DNA from: Blepharisma stoltei
Lineage: Eukaryota; Ciliophora; Heterotrichea; Heterotrichida; Blepharismidae
Direction of reading: 5' to 3'
DNA length: 64,000 nt
NCBI GenBank assembly: GCA_914767885.1
Contig: CAJZBQ010000021.1
Location: forward strand, 682,001-746,000
Shown here: positions 18,330 to 29,700 of the stretch, one piece after another
Layout of the letters: each line of letters starts with the position of its first letter
Numbering within the stretch: the stretch's first letter is position 1
Made by a program: the position numbers and the translations under genes
The notes under the pieces: model-generated
What the model was told of the DNA's origin: nothing
The model's database searches: none
Seen by the model: the letters and a program-made list of their open reading frames with translations, nothing else

Positions 18330-21300
18330 CTATCTAGACTCTTCAGTTTTCACAATATCTGACGATTTTTCTTCAGCTTTTTCTGGCCTCGTCATCGCCC
18401 TTGATCTCTTTTTGGCATTACTTCTGGATTTAGTAGGAGAAGCTTTGTCTTCGTTTAAAGAGATATCAACTACGAATTTTCTTTCTTCTAAAGTACCAAG
18501 TAGCTCTTTAATCGCAAAAGTCCCTAATCCAAGTTGCCCAACTCCATATTTCAGCATAATTTTAACGAAAATTTCTTTCTCAACCCCAACATCAGGATTT
18601 TGAGAAAGCTTTAAGCATTCGTTATAAAGTTCCATAACTTTTGCTGATTGCAGCTCTGGATCAATTCCGTTAACTGCTTTTGCAAAATCGATAATATTTA
18701 ATTGCTCTATATTATGCTCTATCAAAGTTTGCCTTAAATAAGCGCCATCCCTTATTTGCCTAAACTCGTAGACATCCACCAATGCGTTTAAAAATTTTTC
18801 TTTCTTTACTACATAGTCCAAGTTTTTGGCTGCTCTTTCGTATTTTTCGAAATTAATAATTGCTTGAAATTCATCAAGCTCAATTTCTCCATTTCCAGAA
18901 GTGTCTACTTCTTGGAAAAATTTAATAATGTTTTCATTTGAAATTCATAAATCCAGCTCATTCTTTGCCCCTTTAATAAACTCTTCACCATCGATGCTTC
19001 CGCCTTTATCTTTGTCAAGTTTATTAAATATATCTTCCGGTCTTTTTCCTTTTTTCTTCATTTTATTTGTGATGATGAAAGCAATGATATCATTTAAATT
19101 CACTTTTTCGGGAAAAATTTTTTCAAGGACAATAGTTCCGGATTCAGGGTCGTTTTCGAATAGGCTTTGTATGTGGTCAAGAACATCAATGATCAAAGCT
19201 TCTCCACCAGTGGCAGCCTGCTCAAATTTAGCATCATTTAAGTCTAAGTTAATTATTATATGAAAATTATATTGCTATCAGCTTCATCTTGCTTCTTTTT
19301 TTCTGTTTTTTGGCCCTTTTTATTTCTAAAGGCCCAATTTACTATCATGATGAGTTTTCTTTTCAGCTTTTATCTGAACTTGAGTTTTTTTACCTTCTAT
19401 GACTTCTTTATGCTTATCAGCTTTTTCTATAAGAGGCTGGAATTCATATCTTGCTTTAACTAGATATAAGGCAAGATTATAAGGAATTGGGTCTGGGTGG
19501 AAAATTTGCAATAATCTTGCAAAAAGGCAAGCATAAGGATGATTTTCACTTACAAGTGCTTTAAGTGTAGGGAGAATTCTTCCAAGATTTTTCATTGCTA
19601 GTTTTTCAATTCCGAATTTTCTATTTAAAAATTCCATTAAAAATTCTGTCATTGTCCTTGGTTTTCTCCTGTCTCTTAGGTCTTTTAAATCAGTCTTATA
19701 TTTGCTGTCCATCATTTCTTCGAAAAATTGGAAAATTTTTGCAGAAGGCATTCCTTTTCTGGCCTTGAGAAATAAAATGGCGACTTTGACGGAAATTGGA
19801 CTCAAGGCCCACTCCCTATGGAACAAGTCGGGCCGATCCTGATAAAACTGAGATAGGGTCTCTGTACCTTTTAAGTAAGCCTTCAGCTTTGGGGAAGCCT
19901 TGTCGAAGTGTTTCTTCAGAGAAAATTTTCCTGTCCATATCAGATGAGATAGATATAGGGGTTTAACCTATATGGCCCTTATCGGGCCATATAGGGAAAA
20001 CTCCTATAGGCTTTGCCTCTCCAGTAGTCTTCATCTATCGGGACTATTGGGGCCTCTTACAAAGTGTGGCTCTAACCGCTCTTCTAACCTAACTCCCCCC
20101 CTCAAAGTTCGACAAAGATATAGGGAAAATTCCTATTTTTTTGGAAAATTAACCCCCCTCAAAGTTCGACCAAGACCTATATAAATTTACTAGGAAAATA
20201 AGCAATTTTTCAAAAATTTTAAACTATGTGGGGGTGAGCTTGCGATTTTTGTATTCAAGTTCTAAAAAAGCGTTACAAAACCATCTTGCACTATTTTTTC
20301 TAACCCTTACACCCTCTCAACCATACAGAAGAATATGATAAATTTTTTTTTTTTAACTACTAAATTATAAAAAAAATCCCACACACCCTTTTAAAAAAAA
20401 TTTTTCTTAAACCCCCCTCGAAGTTCGACCAAAAAAATCTTGGTCGAACTTCGAGGGGGGGGAGGAGTAAGAAACTTATCCTTAGGTGAGTCTTGCCAGA
20501 AAATTCAAGATAGTGAAATTTTGGTTCGGCCTTACATCATTTAACTCTTATGTATAAGTACCCAGCCTAAGCCACCTTTCCTGGAGTAAGTTGTCCAGCT
20601 ATACTAATTGACCAAGAATAGCCCACTATGGAGCCATTCTTGGTCTGCCAGAAAAAATTTTGACAAAAAGATCCTAATCTGCCATTACCACTGAGTTTTG
20701 GTGTTTCCAAAATTTTTTGGGCAAGCCAAATGCAATAAAAAAAAATTGTTCTTTTGCGATGATGCATTTGGCTTGTCAAAAAAAATTTGGAAACACCAAA
20801 ACTCAGTGGTAATGGCAGATTAGGATCTTTTCTGCCATTACCACTGAGTTTTGATGTTGCCAAATTTTTTTGACAAGCCAAATGAATCATCGCAAAAGAA
20901 CAATTTTTTTTATTGCATTTGGCTTGCCCAAAAAATTTGGAAACACCAAAACTCAGTGGTAATGGCAGATTAGGATCTTTTGTCAAAATTTTTTTCTGGC
21001 AGACCAAGAATGGCTCCTTAGTGGGCTATTCTTGGTCAATAGTATAGTAGGTCAGGTTATGGCCGTATAATATCTTAATCTTTTCTAGCCTTAACTTCAA
21101 TCTTTGCATACTCGTCCATTATAAAGTTTTCTTGTAAGAGCCTCCATTTTTCTTCTTTTATTGATTGCTGGGCTTGATATTTATATTCATCACTGATTCT
21201 TGCGAAGACTCCAGCGAATTTATCTCCAAGCCCATAAATGCCTTTGACAAAGCTTCCTGATAAGTTTGAAATATTAGCTTCTTCAAGGATTTTTACGTCC

Positions 21301-21590
21301 TGTGCAGCTTCGACGTGCATATTTATTTCAATTTTATTTTCATTATTGGCATTTGATTGGATCGGGTCTCTTAAATCCTCTACTGGAGGTGCTGATTCAG
21401 TTTTTGGCTGGGTTCTGGCTGTTGAATTTGATTCTAGTACGGAGGAGTTGTCAATTATAGAAGCTTTGGTGTCTATACTTTGATGCAATTTAGTTATTGG
21501 GTCTTTCATTTCTTCAATTTCAGTTTGAGATCAATTGTCGACTGTAATTTTCGCTGGCAATTGCTCTTGGAAATTTAAAGGTTTTTTCAT
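18330..21590 (-). CDS. P1: ciliate EF-hand protein (C-terminal-module paralogue), two interruptions
   Basis: ATG at 21590 (MKKPLNFQEQLPAKITVDN). This paralogue lacks the ~500-residue N-terminal helical region of P2/P4 and begins with a ~150-residue variable part. Then come the shared blocks: FQFFEEMMDSKYKTDLKDL, RRKPRTMTEFLMEFLNR, HPYACLFARLLQIFHPDPIP, ATGGEALIIDVLDHIQSLFE, an EF-hand (DKDKGGSIDGEE), a second canonical EF-hand (DTSGNGEIELDE), and DVYEFRQIRDGAYLRQTL. It ends in a basic/acidic tail (KKRSRAMTRPEKAEEK..EESR). Interruptions: a 1.3-kb composite retroposon (19767-21079) and a 90-bp IES (19252-19341, joining HHDS to NLDLNDAKFEQA). UGA is Trp in both halves. Probable calcium-regulated cytoskeletal protein; no named family recognised. 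Confidence 0.78.
19252..19341. other. 90-bp TA-bounded IES in P1
   Basis: TA at 19250-19251 and 19340-19341. The segment carries in-frame stops; excision joins two conserved blocks. Terminal inverted similarity is minimal. Confidence 0.6.
20093..20467. mobile_element. MITE-like element B2 (375 bp)
   Basis: TAA at 20090-20092 and 20468-20470; CTCCCC / GGAGGAG ends (the last GAG is duplicated). Near-identical core to B1 in reversed orientation. The tag runs in tandem at the low end and forms a hairpin at the high end. Confidence 0.85.
20602..21046. mobile_element. Long palindromic element H1 (445 bp)
   Basis: Nearly the whole element is an inverted repeat: TATACTA.TTGACCAAGAAT at both ends, then AGCCCACTA, CTTGGTCTGCC and AGATCCTAATCTGCCATTAC, with an inner pair of smaller palindromes around CACTGAGTTTTG. 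Flanked by TATA-type sites. Related to H2 at 14221-14383. Confidence 0.85.
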
Positions 21591-21912
21591 TACATTTAGG
21601 CGATCGATTATGCTAAATTCACTTTCTCTGTCACCTCTCTCTTTCTATTTTCTATAGATTTGAGATGTATAACTATTTTCAATAAAATTTTATAATTTTT
21701 ATATAAAATAAGCATTGCATTGTGCTTGTTTGCATTAATTAACCCAATATGGAATAAGTAATTTTTACTTCTGTGGCCTCGCAACAACCCATTTAATATT
21801 AATACAGATGGAAAAACGAGAGTAAATAATAAAAATGAAAGGAGCCATGTTTGGCACAATAATTTATAGATTAGCACAATTATATGCATAATTCAGTGAT
21901 ATTAAGGAGGCA

Positions 21913-23241
21913 TTAAATAGCTACTGCATTAGTACAGTAATATGATGATGCCGGAATAAGTAAAGGGCCATCATCGCCATACAGATCTTTTTTGATTGCA
22001 GGAGTAAAACTTTCAACCCTAAACCCTGCCTCATTTAAAATTTTTTCCATTTCCTCATTGGTCCTAACTCTTCCTCTTCCCCATGCCATCATCCCCACAT
22101 CTTGCACAAAGGTTCATTTTCTAGGATTTGTTTTGTCTTTTATTCCTTCAAACCATTTAATCTTATTACCTGGCTTTAATGAATTTCTGCAATTTTTCAA
22201 AATTCTTACACAGTCAGCGTCTGTATAAATTACTAAAATATTTTTTAATAAAATACAGTCATATCCTTCTGGCACTGAGTCAAAAAAATTCCCAGGCACA
22301 GCTGTAAGTCTTTGTTCTAAAGCATTGTTTTCTATATTTTTTGTAATCGTTGACATATTTTCTGGGATTTCAAAGATTGAGCCAGTGATGTGAGGGTTTT
22401 CAAGTGCGATATTTATTAGCAGAGACCCATCACCTCCTCCTAAATCTAAGACTCTGCTAGAAGAACTTAAATCAACTGCCATTGCTTTTTTTCCTTCTAT
22501 ATTTGTCCATCCTGCCATTGCTTTTTCATAAAATCCCAAAATGGTTGCATTTTGAGTCAAATATTCATAGAATTTGCAACCAAAGCGAATTTCCTGGGCA
22601 GATTCCTCAACTCTGAGGGAATCAGTAAAACTGCAGAGCAGCTCGCGTTTGTAAGGCATTAATAGGTATTTTGAAACATTATAGAGAGCCTCTATAAGAA
22701 GTTCAGATGATAATCGAGAATTCGTTCATTCATTTGTTTTAGGGTTATGCTATGATAACTTAAGTTCGTTTTGCAGTTATTTATGACGTTAACTATTTTA
22801 AATTAAATTGTAAAACTTTTATAATTTTATTGACAAAAGAGTTCATGACTCAAAGCATATGGAAAAAAATCCAAAAGATTTTAAAGCTATCATAGTTTTC
22901 TCTAATTTTTCTGGAATTGCTCCAGTGATTTCTGCTAAAATTTCAATGGATTTTGGGGTAGTTATAGGAGTTTTCCCTATATGGCCCGATAAGGGCTGTG
23001 GGTTCTCCGTAGAATCCCTCTGCTGGTTGAACCAACCAGTGAATTAGTCAAGCCAACGCACTGAGTTAGATTGACCAACAGAGGTATTCCACGGAGAACC
23101 CACGGCCCTTATCGGGCTTTATAGAGAAAACTCCTATAACAACTCAGGAAGGTTGAGCTCTAAAGCCGAATAAAGAATCGCTGCTAAATCAGGACCAATT
23201 AGGTCTTGCATAATTTTGTTTCTGCGACTGATTTTATCCAT
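21913..23241 (-). CDS. O-methyltransferase-like protein (paralogue a), two interruptions
   Basis: Plant/bacterial-type small-molecule O-methyltransferase fold (methyltransferase family 2 type). ATG at 23241. Dimerisation helices carry QDLIGPDLAAILYSALELNL and AEITGAIPEKLEKTM; the SAM site has RVLDLGGGDGSLLINIA (motif I), then SIFEIPENM and AVPGNFFDSVPEGYDCILLK; the C-terminal helices include WGRGRVRTNEEMEKIL and end TNAVAI-TAA. Two interruptions: a 174-bp palindromic IES (22965-23138), whose removal gives LPELLTTPKSIEILAEI, and a ~98-bp segment (22750-22847), whose removal gives ALSHNPKTNEW; the paralogue reads FSHNQQTDEW at the same place. UGA is Trp at NEWTNS and RKWTFV. In place of the usual catalytic His region it has LKNILVIYTDADC, so activity is uncertain. 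Confidence 0.82.
22750..22847. other. ~98-bp IES-like segment with CAT (not TA) junction
   Basis: Direct ATG/CAT at 22747-22749 and 22845-22847. The joined protein matches its paralogue only if the join is at CAT. Ends are loosely inverted (GAACTCTTTTGTCAATAA against AGTTCGTTTTGCAGTTAT). Confidence 0.55.
22965..23138. mobile_element. Palindromic IES I1 (174 bp) in methyltransferase a
   Basis: TA at 22963-22964 and 23137-23138. Strong inverted repeat with arms from TTATAGGAGTTTTCCCTATA through GGGTTCTCCGT to about CTCTG.TGGTTGA. Excision keeps frame (174 = 3x58) but removes in-frame stops. A partial relative lies at ~19965-20020. Confidence 0.85.
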
Positions 23242-24646
23242 TTACTATTTTATAAATTCTTTACCAAATAATAGAAATAATTTTATAGTTTTTGGGTTCA
23301 AAATAAAATTAGTGTATGAGACTCTAATTTTTATTTTAGCACGGCTTTCATCTCTCACAAGGTCAATCTTCTCTTATCTTCACTATTTCTCTAAGAAATC
23401 TGCTAATTTCTTAATTCACAACTTCAATATAGTTCCTTCATTTCTTTTGAAACTTTTGTTTAATAGGTAAATTTTTATAAGTACTAATTTTTATAAAATT
23501 AGTTTTGATCTATATTAATAGGCAAAATATAAGTATAATGTTTCCAAATAGTCTTCAATTATTCATAAAAATAAATTAAAATTCAAAGTATTGTGCTCAA
23601 TTTATATTTTTTTATTTTTTATGAAGAATTTTTAAAAAAAACGAAATTAGCCTTATTTAAATTGGAAACATGATTTTTATTCCAATTTAAAAGGTGAGTT
23701 ATCAATCTCCTCTAAATTTCAAGGGCACGACACAACCTCCGTGAAGCTGATTTTAAAAAAATCATTTCTAATCAATTCTCCTACTCCCCCCCCTCTGTGA
23801 GCGATCAAAACCATTAGGAAAATCCCTATTTTTTCCCAAAACCCACCCTCCTTAGGCGAACAAAAATTTTTTATGAAAAAAAATTGGATATATATATAAG
23901 TGATAATTATTATCATGAAATATCTAGTTAATTCTATTTAATTTTAAAAAAATTGAGCTTTAAAACATAAATTCTATAAATTAAATTAATACTTGAATTC
24001 CTTTTTGCGAAGTTGGATTTTTTTTTAAATTTCGAAAAAGAAATTTTCTATAAAATATATATATAAATTGTTTTTTAAAAAAAAAATTAATCATCTTCTG
24101 TGAACGAACAAAATTTTTTTGTTCTCTCACGGAGGGGGAGTAGGAGTTTTTTAACTTTCTTCGTTCAGACCACAATTCTCTATCATATGAACTTCATCCT
24201 CTTTTTCCCCTTTTCAGAAGTAATGTTCTGAGCTCTACGCTAGGCGCCTTGTAATTTGCAACTATTCTTAAATTTAGCCTAGCTCGCAGACCAAACACTG
24301 TCCTAATGGCTGGGCACCTTTAATTGGCATTTCTTCGAAAAAATGGTAAAATTGCATTTGCACTACCTTTTCTCAGAAGCCTATATTGGGTCTAGTTGCT
24401 TTTGAAACTTCATTCATTATCCGAACTTTCATTATTTCTCTTCTCTTCACATGCTCTTATTTTTATTCAGCTTTCATGAACTGTATCAGAGCCAAGATTA
24501 CATTTCTCGCACCTTAGTTCCCAGAGTCACACCGTCTCCTCATTAGTTTTAGTAAGCTTTGAATTTTCAAAAATTGAGAAAAATGAAATTTTTTATTATT
24601 AAAATATTACTTTAATTTTTAATTAATGTGCAGCTTATTACTTAAA
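23242..24646. other. Gene-free region between the methyltransferase paralogues
   Basis: 1.4 kb. Holds MITE A3 (23784-24140), an opposed pair of TTTAAATTGGAA/CCAATTTAAAAGG motifs near 23645-23690, and 24150-24580, a somewhat less AT-rich stretch without an ORF or paired ends that I can define. No promoter element recognised. Confidence 0.4.
23784..24140. mobile_element. MITE-like element A3 (357 bp), intergenic
   Basis: CTCCCCC / GGGGGAG ends with flanks CTA and TAG, so only TA is shared. Direct tag pair at the low end, hairpin at the high end, AT-rich A-family core. Confidence 0.8.
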
Positions 24647-26413
24647 TTAAATAGCGATAGCATTAAAGCATAAGTAAGAAGCTGTAGGATCTAAAGGCGA
24701 GTTTGTGGCATCTTGCTGCATTTTTACAATAGGTGTTGCGCTTTCTAATCTAAATCCTGATTCATTAAGCATTTTTTCTATTTCTCTTTGATTTCTAACT
24801 TTTCCTCTTCCTATTGCCATATAATTAAGATCTTGTAAAGTGCTATAAAGTTCATGAGGGTTAATTCCGCTTGTTGTCTCCAAAAGCTTTAATTGATTCC
24901 CTCTTTCCATGAATAAAATGGCGTCTCGGTCTGGACATTGCTTCCCTGTAATGTGGTCTCAAGCACATCTTTATTTATATCTGGCAAGCCAGATGTGGAC
25001 AGCAATGCTGGGCAAGCAATTCTGGTAATGCAAAGAGCCTATCTCTACATCAAATAAAATGTTAGTTCAGAGTTGGAAAGGGAAAGCCTAGCAGCTTCTT
25101 CAGGTAACACCTAGACTATTCGGAGTTGCACTCCATTCTGTGAATTTTTTCCTTTGCGTCCATAGTTTGCCAGAAATTCCATTTTTTCGGATTTTGTGCG
25201 GACAACCTTCGTTCAACCCAAGCAGCACGCAGAAGTAGTCAGCAGCCTTCCCACTCACCAATGGAGAAACGAAAAGGCAATGAGAAGAGGAGACATAGAA
25301 CTTACTTCACAGGTGCTATAGCGTCAGGCAGAAGGAAAGAAAGATGTTCGGGTTTTTAGCTCGCCAGATGCGTCATCATCCAAACTCAAGTAAGTTCTCC
25401 TTGTCATCTTTGCAAAGATGGCGAATCTCCTCGGAGACCCTTGCTGACTGCGCTACTAATAGGCGAGTGAGCCAAGACCTGTAATTTAAGTTTAAGTTTA
25501 AGATTTCCTCTTTCCATTGAGTTTCTGCAACTATCTAAAATTCTTTTGCAATCCCTATCGTTTCAATGAGGCAAGACATTTTTTAATATTAAACAATTAT
25601 ATGGCTAAAGATGCATGAAAAATAATTTAAAAGAAATTTATCAAAATATAGACCGAAAATCTAAAATTAGAAAATAGAAATTATGATTAATTATTAATTT
25701 CAAATAAATAATAAACAATCATAACCTCTAGGTATTTCTCCAAAGAAATCTCCTTCAATTGCAGTAACTCGGTCTTCCATTAAATTTTTGGTAATGTTTT
25801 CATGAATAAGGCTCATCACTTCAGGTAGTTCAAGAACGCTACCTGTAATTTGACGATTTAGCTTTGCAAGGGCAATTAAAAAAGCGCCATTCCCTCCTCC
25901 AATATCTAAAACTCTTTCAGCGTTACCTAAATTAATTTCAATTAGATTTTCTTCTTCAAAAGTAATTGAGCTATTAGCTTTTATAAAGCCATTCAATAAT
26001 TCAGGCTTTTTTCGTAAATAATTAAAATAGTCTGACCCAAATCTGATTTCTTGAGCTGATTCTTCTTGTTTTAAGGATTCGTAAAAATTGCAAAGAAGCT
26101 CGCATCTGTAAGGCATAATCCTGTATTTTGAGACTTCAAAAAAGGATTCATCAAGAAACTCAGCAGAAAGAGGAGAATTCGACCACTCATCTGTTTGCTG
26201 GTTGTGTGAAAAATATCCAAATGCTTCAAGTCCTTGCAAAAGTCTTTCTAGTTTTTCTGGTATTGTTGAAGTTATTTGTGATAAGGTTGCAATAGTTTTT
26301 GGAGTGGATAAAAGGTGAGGTAGATTAAAATCTAATGAAGAGTATATCATGGCTGCTAGCTGAGGACCTATGAGGATTTGGAAGATTTTGGAACGGACAG
26401 TAGCTTCGTCCAT
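24647..26413 (-). CDS. O-methyltransferase-like protein (paralogue b), two interruptions
   Basis: Paralogue of the gene at 21913-23241. ATG at 26413 (MDEATVRSKIFQIL). Shared blocks: IGPQLAAMIYSSLDFNL, LSTPKTIATLSQITSTIPEK, FSHNQQTDEWSNSPLS, ESAQEIRFGSDYF, RVLDIGGGNGAFLIALA (SAM motif I), EGDFFGEIPRGYDCLL, and C-terminally MAIGRGKVRNQREIEKML to ..CFNAIAI. A 125-bp IES (25586-25710) splits GYDCLL from KNVLPHWNDRDC. A 591-bp retroposon (24911-25501) splits CRNSMERGN from QLKLLETTSG within its own 16-bp target duplication. With both removed it is about 340 residues, full length for the family. UGA is Trp at LPHWND. Confidence 0.83.
24911..25501 (+). mobile_element. Retroposon S1 (591 bp) in methyltransferase b
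   Basis: 16-bp target duplication with one mismatch (24895-24910 and 25502-25517, GATTYCCTCTTTCCAT). Head GAATAAAATGGCGTC; tail TTTAAGTTTAAGTTTAA. The 3' part has CTATAGCGTCAGG and GACCCTTGCTGACTGCGCTAC, shared with copies at 46.2 and 8.6 kb. Confidence 0.88.
25586..25710. other. 125-bp TA-bounded IES in methyltransferase b
   Basis: TA at 25584-25585 and 25709-25710, each within a TATTA/TAATA context. Excision joins DCLL to KNVLPHWND and corrects the frame; the paralogue has DCILLKNIL here. Confidence 0.7.
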
Positions 26414-26790
26414 ATTTACTATCGATAATTTGATACTTATAAAAATGGAGTTATAAGTTCAGTAATCCAGCATTTAGGATTTATTTTTAGGATAAATTTA
26501 TTTTTAATTGTCTAATTCTATTTTGGTTCAAGTTTCTGTGAATAGGAAAATCTTGAATTGCTGTTTTATAATTTCCGTGAGTTTTAATTATTATTATTAC
26601 AATACTAAGCCAAATTTCAATATATAGTTATTAATGCTAAATAAAGCAATAAATAGTTATTAGATGCTAAATGAAGCCTAAAGATTTATAGAATTTTCTT
26701 GAATTTTGCAAGAAATATATTTATTTTTCCAATTAAAATTTGTTATCAATTATGGATTAAATGGAATATTTTCAAAATTTACATCTTTAA
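26414..26790. other. AT-rich spacer
   Basis: 377 bp between the P2 stop and the methyltransferase b start. Very AT-rich; no ORF, terminal repeats or tag motifs seen. Confidence 0.4.
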
Positions 26791-29700
26791 TTAAGAAAAA
26801 GATGATTTTTTAGATATTGGACTTCTGGAATTTTTCGCCATATTTTGGTTGCCTTTATTTATTGGAGACTTTGAACCTTCCCTATTAATTTTATTTGCTG
26901 CATTTTTTCTGTCTCCTATAACTCTTTTTGCAGGCTCAATTTCTCCCTTTTTAATAGACACTGTTTCATCTGGCTTCAATGAAATATCCACAACAAATTG
27001 TCTTTTTCCCAGCACATCTAAGAGCTCTCTTATGGCAAATGATCCAAGTCCATACCCACCTATGCCATGCCTTAAAGCAATTTTCACAAAAGTGTCTTTA
27101 TCAATCCCTTTAAAGTGTTTACAAATTGCAATAGCTTCTTTATGATTAAACTAGTTTAAAATTCTAAAGGATCTGCAGGGATTATCTCAGCCTCTTGCCG
27201 TACCGCGGTATCTTGGCATTGGCGCTTGAACAAAATTTTTTGTTCCCTCACGGACGGGAGTTAATTTTTTTTATAAAAAAAATTATATATAAATTTTATT
27301 GAAAATTTTATTTTTTTAAAATTTAAAAATTCCCACTTACTCCCCCCCCCCCCCCCGTGAGTGAACAAAAAAATTTTGTTCACTCACGGAGGGGGGTTAA
27401 TTTGTTTTTTTTAAAAAAAATTTATATATAAATTTTATAAAAAATATTTTTTTTTTCTAAATTTAAAAAAATCCTAATTCGCAAAAATTGGAAGGCAAAT
27501 ATTAAATTTAATTTATAAAATTTATGTTTTAAAGAGCAATTCGTTTAAAATTAAATAGAATTAGCTCTAGATTTTATTATACTAATTATCATTTATATAT
27601 CAAAAATTTTTTCCATAAAAAATTTTTCTATTAAAAAAATTTTTGTTCACTCACGGAGGGTGGGTTTTTGGGCAAAAAATGGTGATTTTTCTAATGGTTT
27701 TGTTCACTCACGGAGGGGGGGGGGGAGTTAGCAAAAAATCGGAAAGCAAAAATATTAATTAAATTTGTAAAATTTATGTTTTAAAACTATTTTTATTTTA
27801 AAATTAAACAGAATTAGCTAGAGATTTCATTATATTAATTATCACTTATATATCAATTTTTTTTTTCATAAAAAATTTTTGTTCGCTTACGAAGTGTGGG
27901 TTTTGGGCAAAAAATAGGGATTTTTCTAATAATTTTGTTAGCTCATGGATGGGGGGAAAGTAAGTGCTATCATCAAGCCTGCCTTTTACCCCTGGTATAC
28001 AAAAAAATAGTGAGAGATCTCTCGGGGAGGACCCTCTTCCAGTTTTCTTGGTCTCAACCAAATGAAAAAGCCTATATGAGCCTCCCAAGGGGGTCTGAGT
28101 CTGAGAGAATCTCTTTTGCCCCCCTCCAAGATCCGTCTAAGCCAATCTATATAGGCTCAGTAATTTCTCCATGGAGCGCTAAGAGGTATTGCATCAGTAA
28201 GTGCGCTGCGATCTAGGAAAAAAGATCAAGGATCAACCCTGGATAAAAAACCACCTCGAAAACTCTTTCCATATTGGTCCTCTATCATGGTCTGGATCAA
28301 CTCACTGAACAACGGAGGCCACTTCAGATCAAGCTGTTTTAATAATTCATCTTTTTTATGAAGATCTGCAATTTTTATTGTTGATATTTTCGGATCAATT
28401 ATCTTCACAGTTTCAATAAAGGTTGTAGGATTCATTAAATTTAATCCATATTCTGCTAGCGATTGCCTTAAAAAAGCTCCATCTCTTATTTGTCGAAATT
28501 CATACACATCTATCAGAGCATTCAAAAATCGCTCTTTAGTCACAACATAATCTAAACTTTTGGTGCATTTGGTGTATTTTTCTACATTTACAACAGAAAA
28601 AAATTCCTCTTGGGTGATTTCTCCGTGTTTAGAAATATCGACTTCTTGAAAAAATTTGATGATATTTACATCAGAAATCCAAAGCTCTAAATCTTTTTTG
28701 GCGCCTTCAATGAATTCTTGTCCATCAAGAGTTCCGCCATGGTTTTTGTCCAATTTATTAAAAAGCTCTTCAGGTCTTTTCCCTTTTTTTCTCATTTTAT
28801 TTGCAATCAAAAAACCAATAAAATCATTAAAAACTACTTTCTCAGGACAAATTTTTTCGAGTAGTAATGTTCCTGATTCTGGGTCTTCTTGGAAAAGATT
28901 ATAGACATAATCAATTATATCAACAAGCATAGCTTCCCCTCCAGTTCCAGCATAATCATGTGCCACTTTCCCATAAGTTGTTTGCTTTAGCTTGATTTCT
29001 TTATTTGGACGAAATCCTAGAGTTTCCTTAAATCTGTCAGCTTTTTCTACGAAAGGGTTAAAATCGTATCTAGCTCTTACTAAATAAAGAGACAAATTAT
29101 AAGGGACTGGGTCTGGATGAAAAATTTGTAAAAGACGGGCATAGAAGCAGCCATAAGGATGCCGCTCGTCTACTAATGATTTTATAGCCGGGAGAATTTG
29201 GCATAGTGTTTTAATAGCAAGAAATTCAATCCCAAAGCGTCTATTAAGATACTCCATCATGAATTCTGTCATTGATCTTGGCTTTCGCTTGTCTTTTAAC
29301 TCCCCCCCCTCGAAGTTCGACAAAGATATAGGGAAAATTCCTATTTTTTTGGAAAATTAACCCCCCTCAAAGTTCGACCAAGACCTATATAAATTTACTA
29401 GGAAAATAAGCAATTTTTCAAAAATTTTAATCTATGTGGGGGTGAGCTTGCGATTTTTGTATTCAAGTTCTAAAAAAGCGTTACAAAACCATCTTGCACT
29501 ATTTTTTCTAACTACTAAATTATATAAAAAAAATTCTATATAACTTTTTTTTAAAAAAATTGTTCTTAACCCCCCTCGAAGTTCGACCAAAAAAATATTG
29601 GTCGAACTTCGAGGGGGGAGTAAGTCTTTTTTGTCAGTTTTATATTTATTATCCATCATTTCTTCTAAAAACCTGAAAATGTTGATATAAGACATTGGCT

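Larger units (their letters stand above)
19767..21079 (+). mobile_element. Composite retroposon in P1, host to a MITE and a palindrome
   Basis: 13-bp target duplication with one mismatch (19754-19766 CTTTTCTGGCCTT; 21080-21092 CTTTTCTAGCCTT). It starts near AAATAAAATGGCGAC like other S-family copies and ends with a short AATATCTTAATC tail. Nested inside: MITE B2 (20093-20467), palindrome H1 (20602-21046), and a ~55-bp stretch near 19965-20020 related to the inverted repeat at 22965-23138. Removal restores KARK..GMPSAKIFQFF. Confidence 0.8.
27146..28350 (-). mobile_element. Insertion in P2 hosting MITE-in-MITE
   Basis: Imperfect 11-bp duplication (27135-27145 CTTCTTTATGA; 28351-28361 CTTTTTTATGA). 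Non-nested parts are GC-richer (for example CCTCTTGCCGTACCGCGG and the 27965-28340 stretch). An A-type MITE (A5) sits at ~27226-27960, with A4 inside it. Orientation is uncertain. Removal restores the paralogue-like join ADLHK-EAIAI. Confidence 0.68.
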
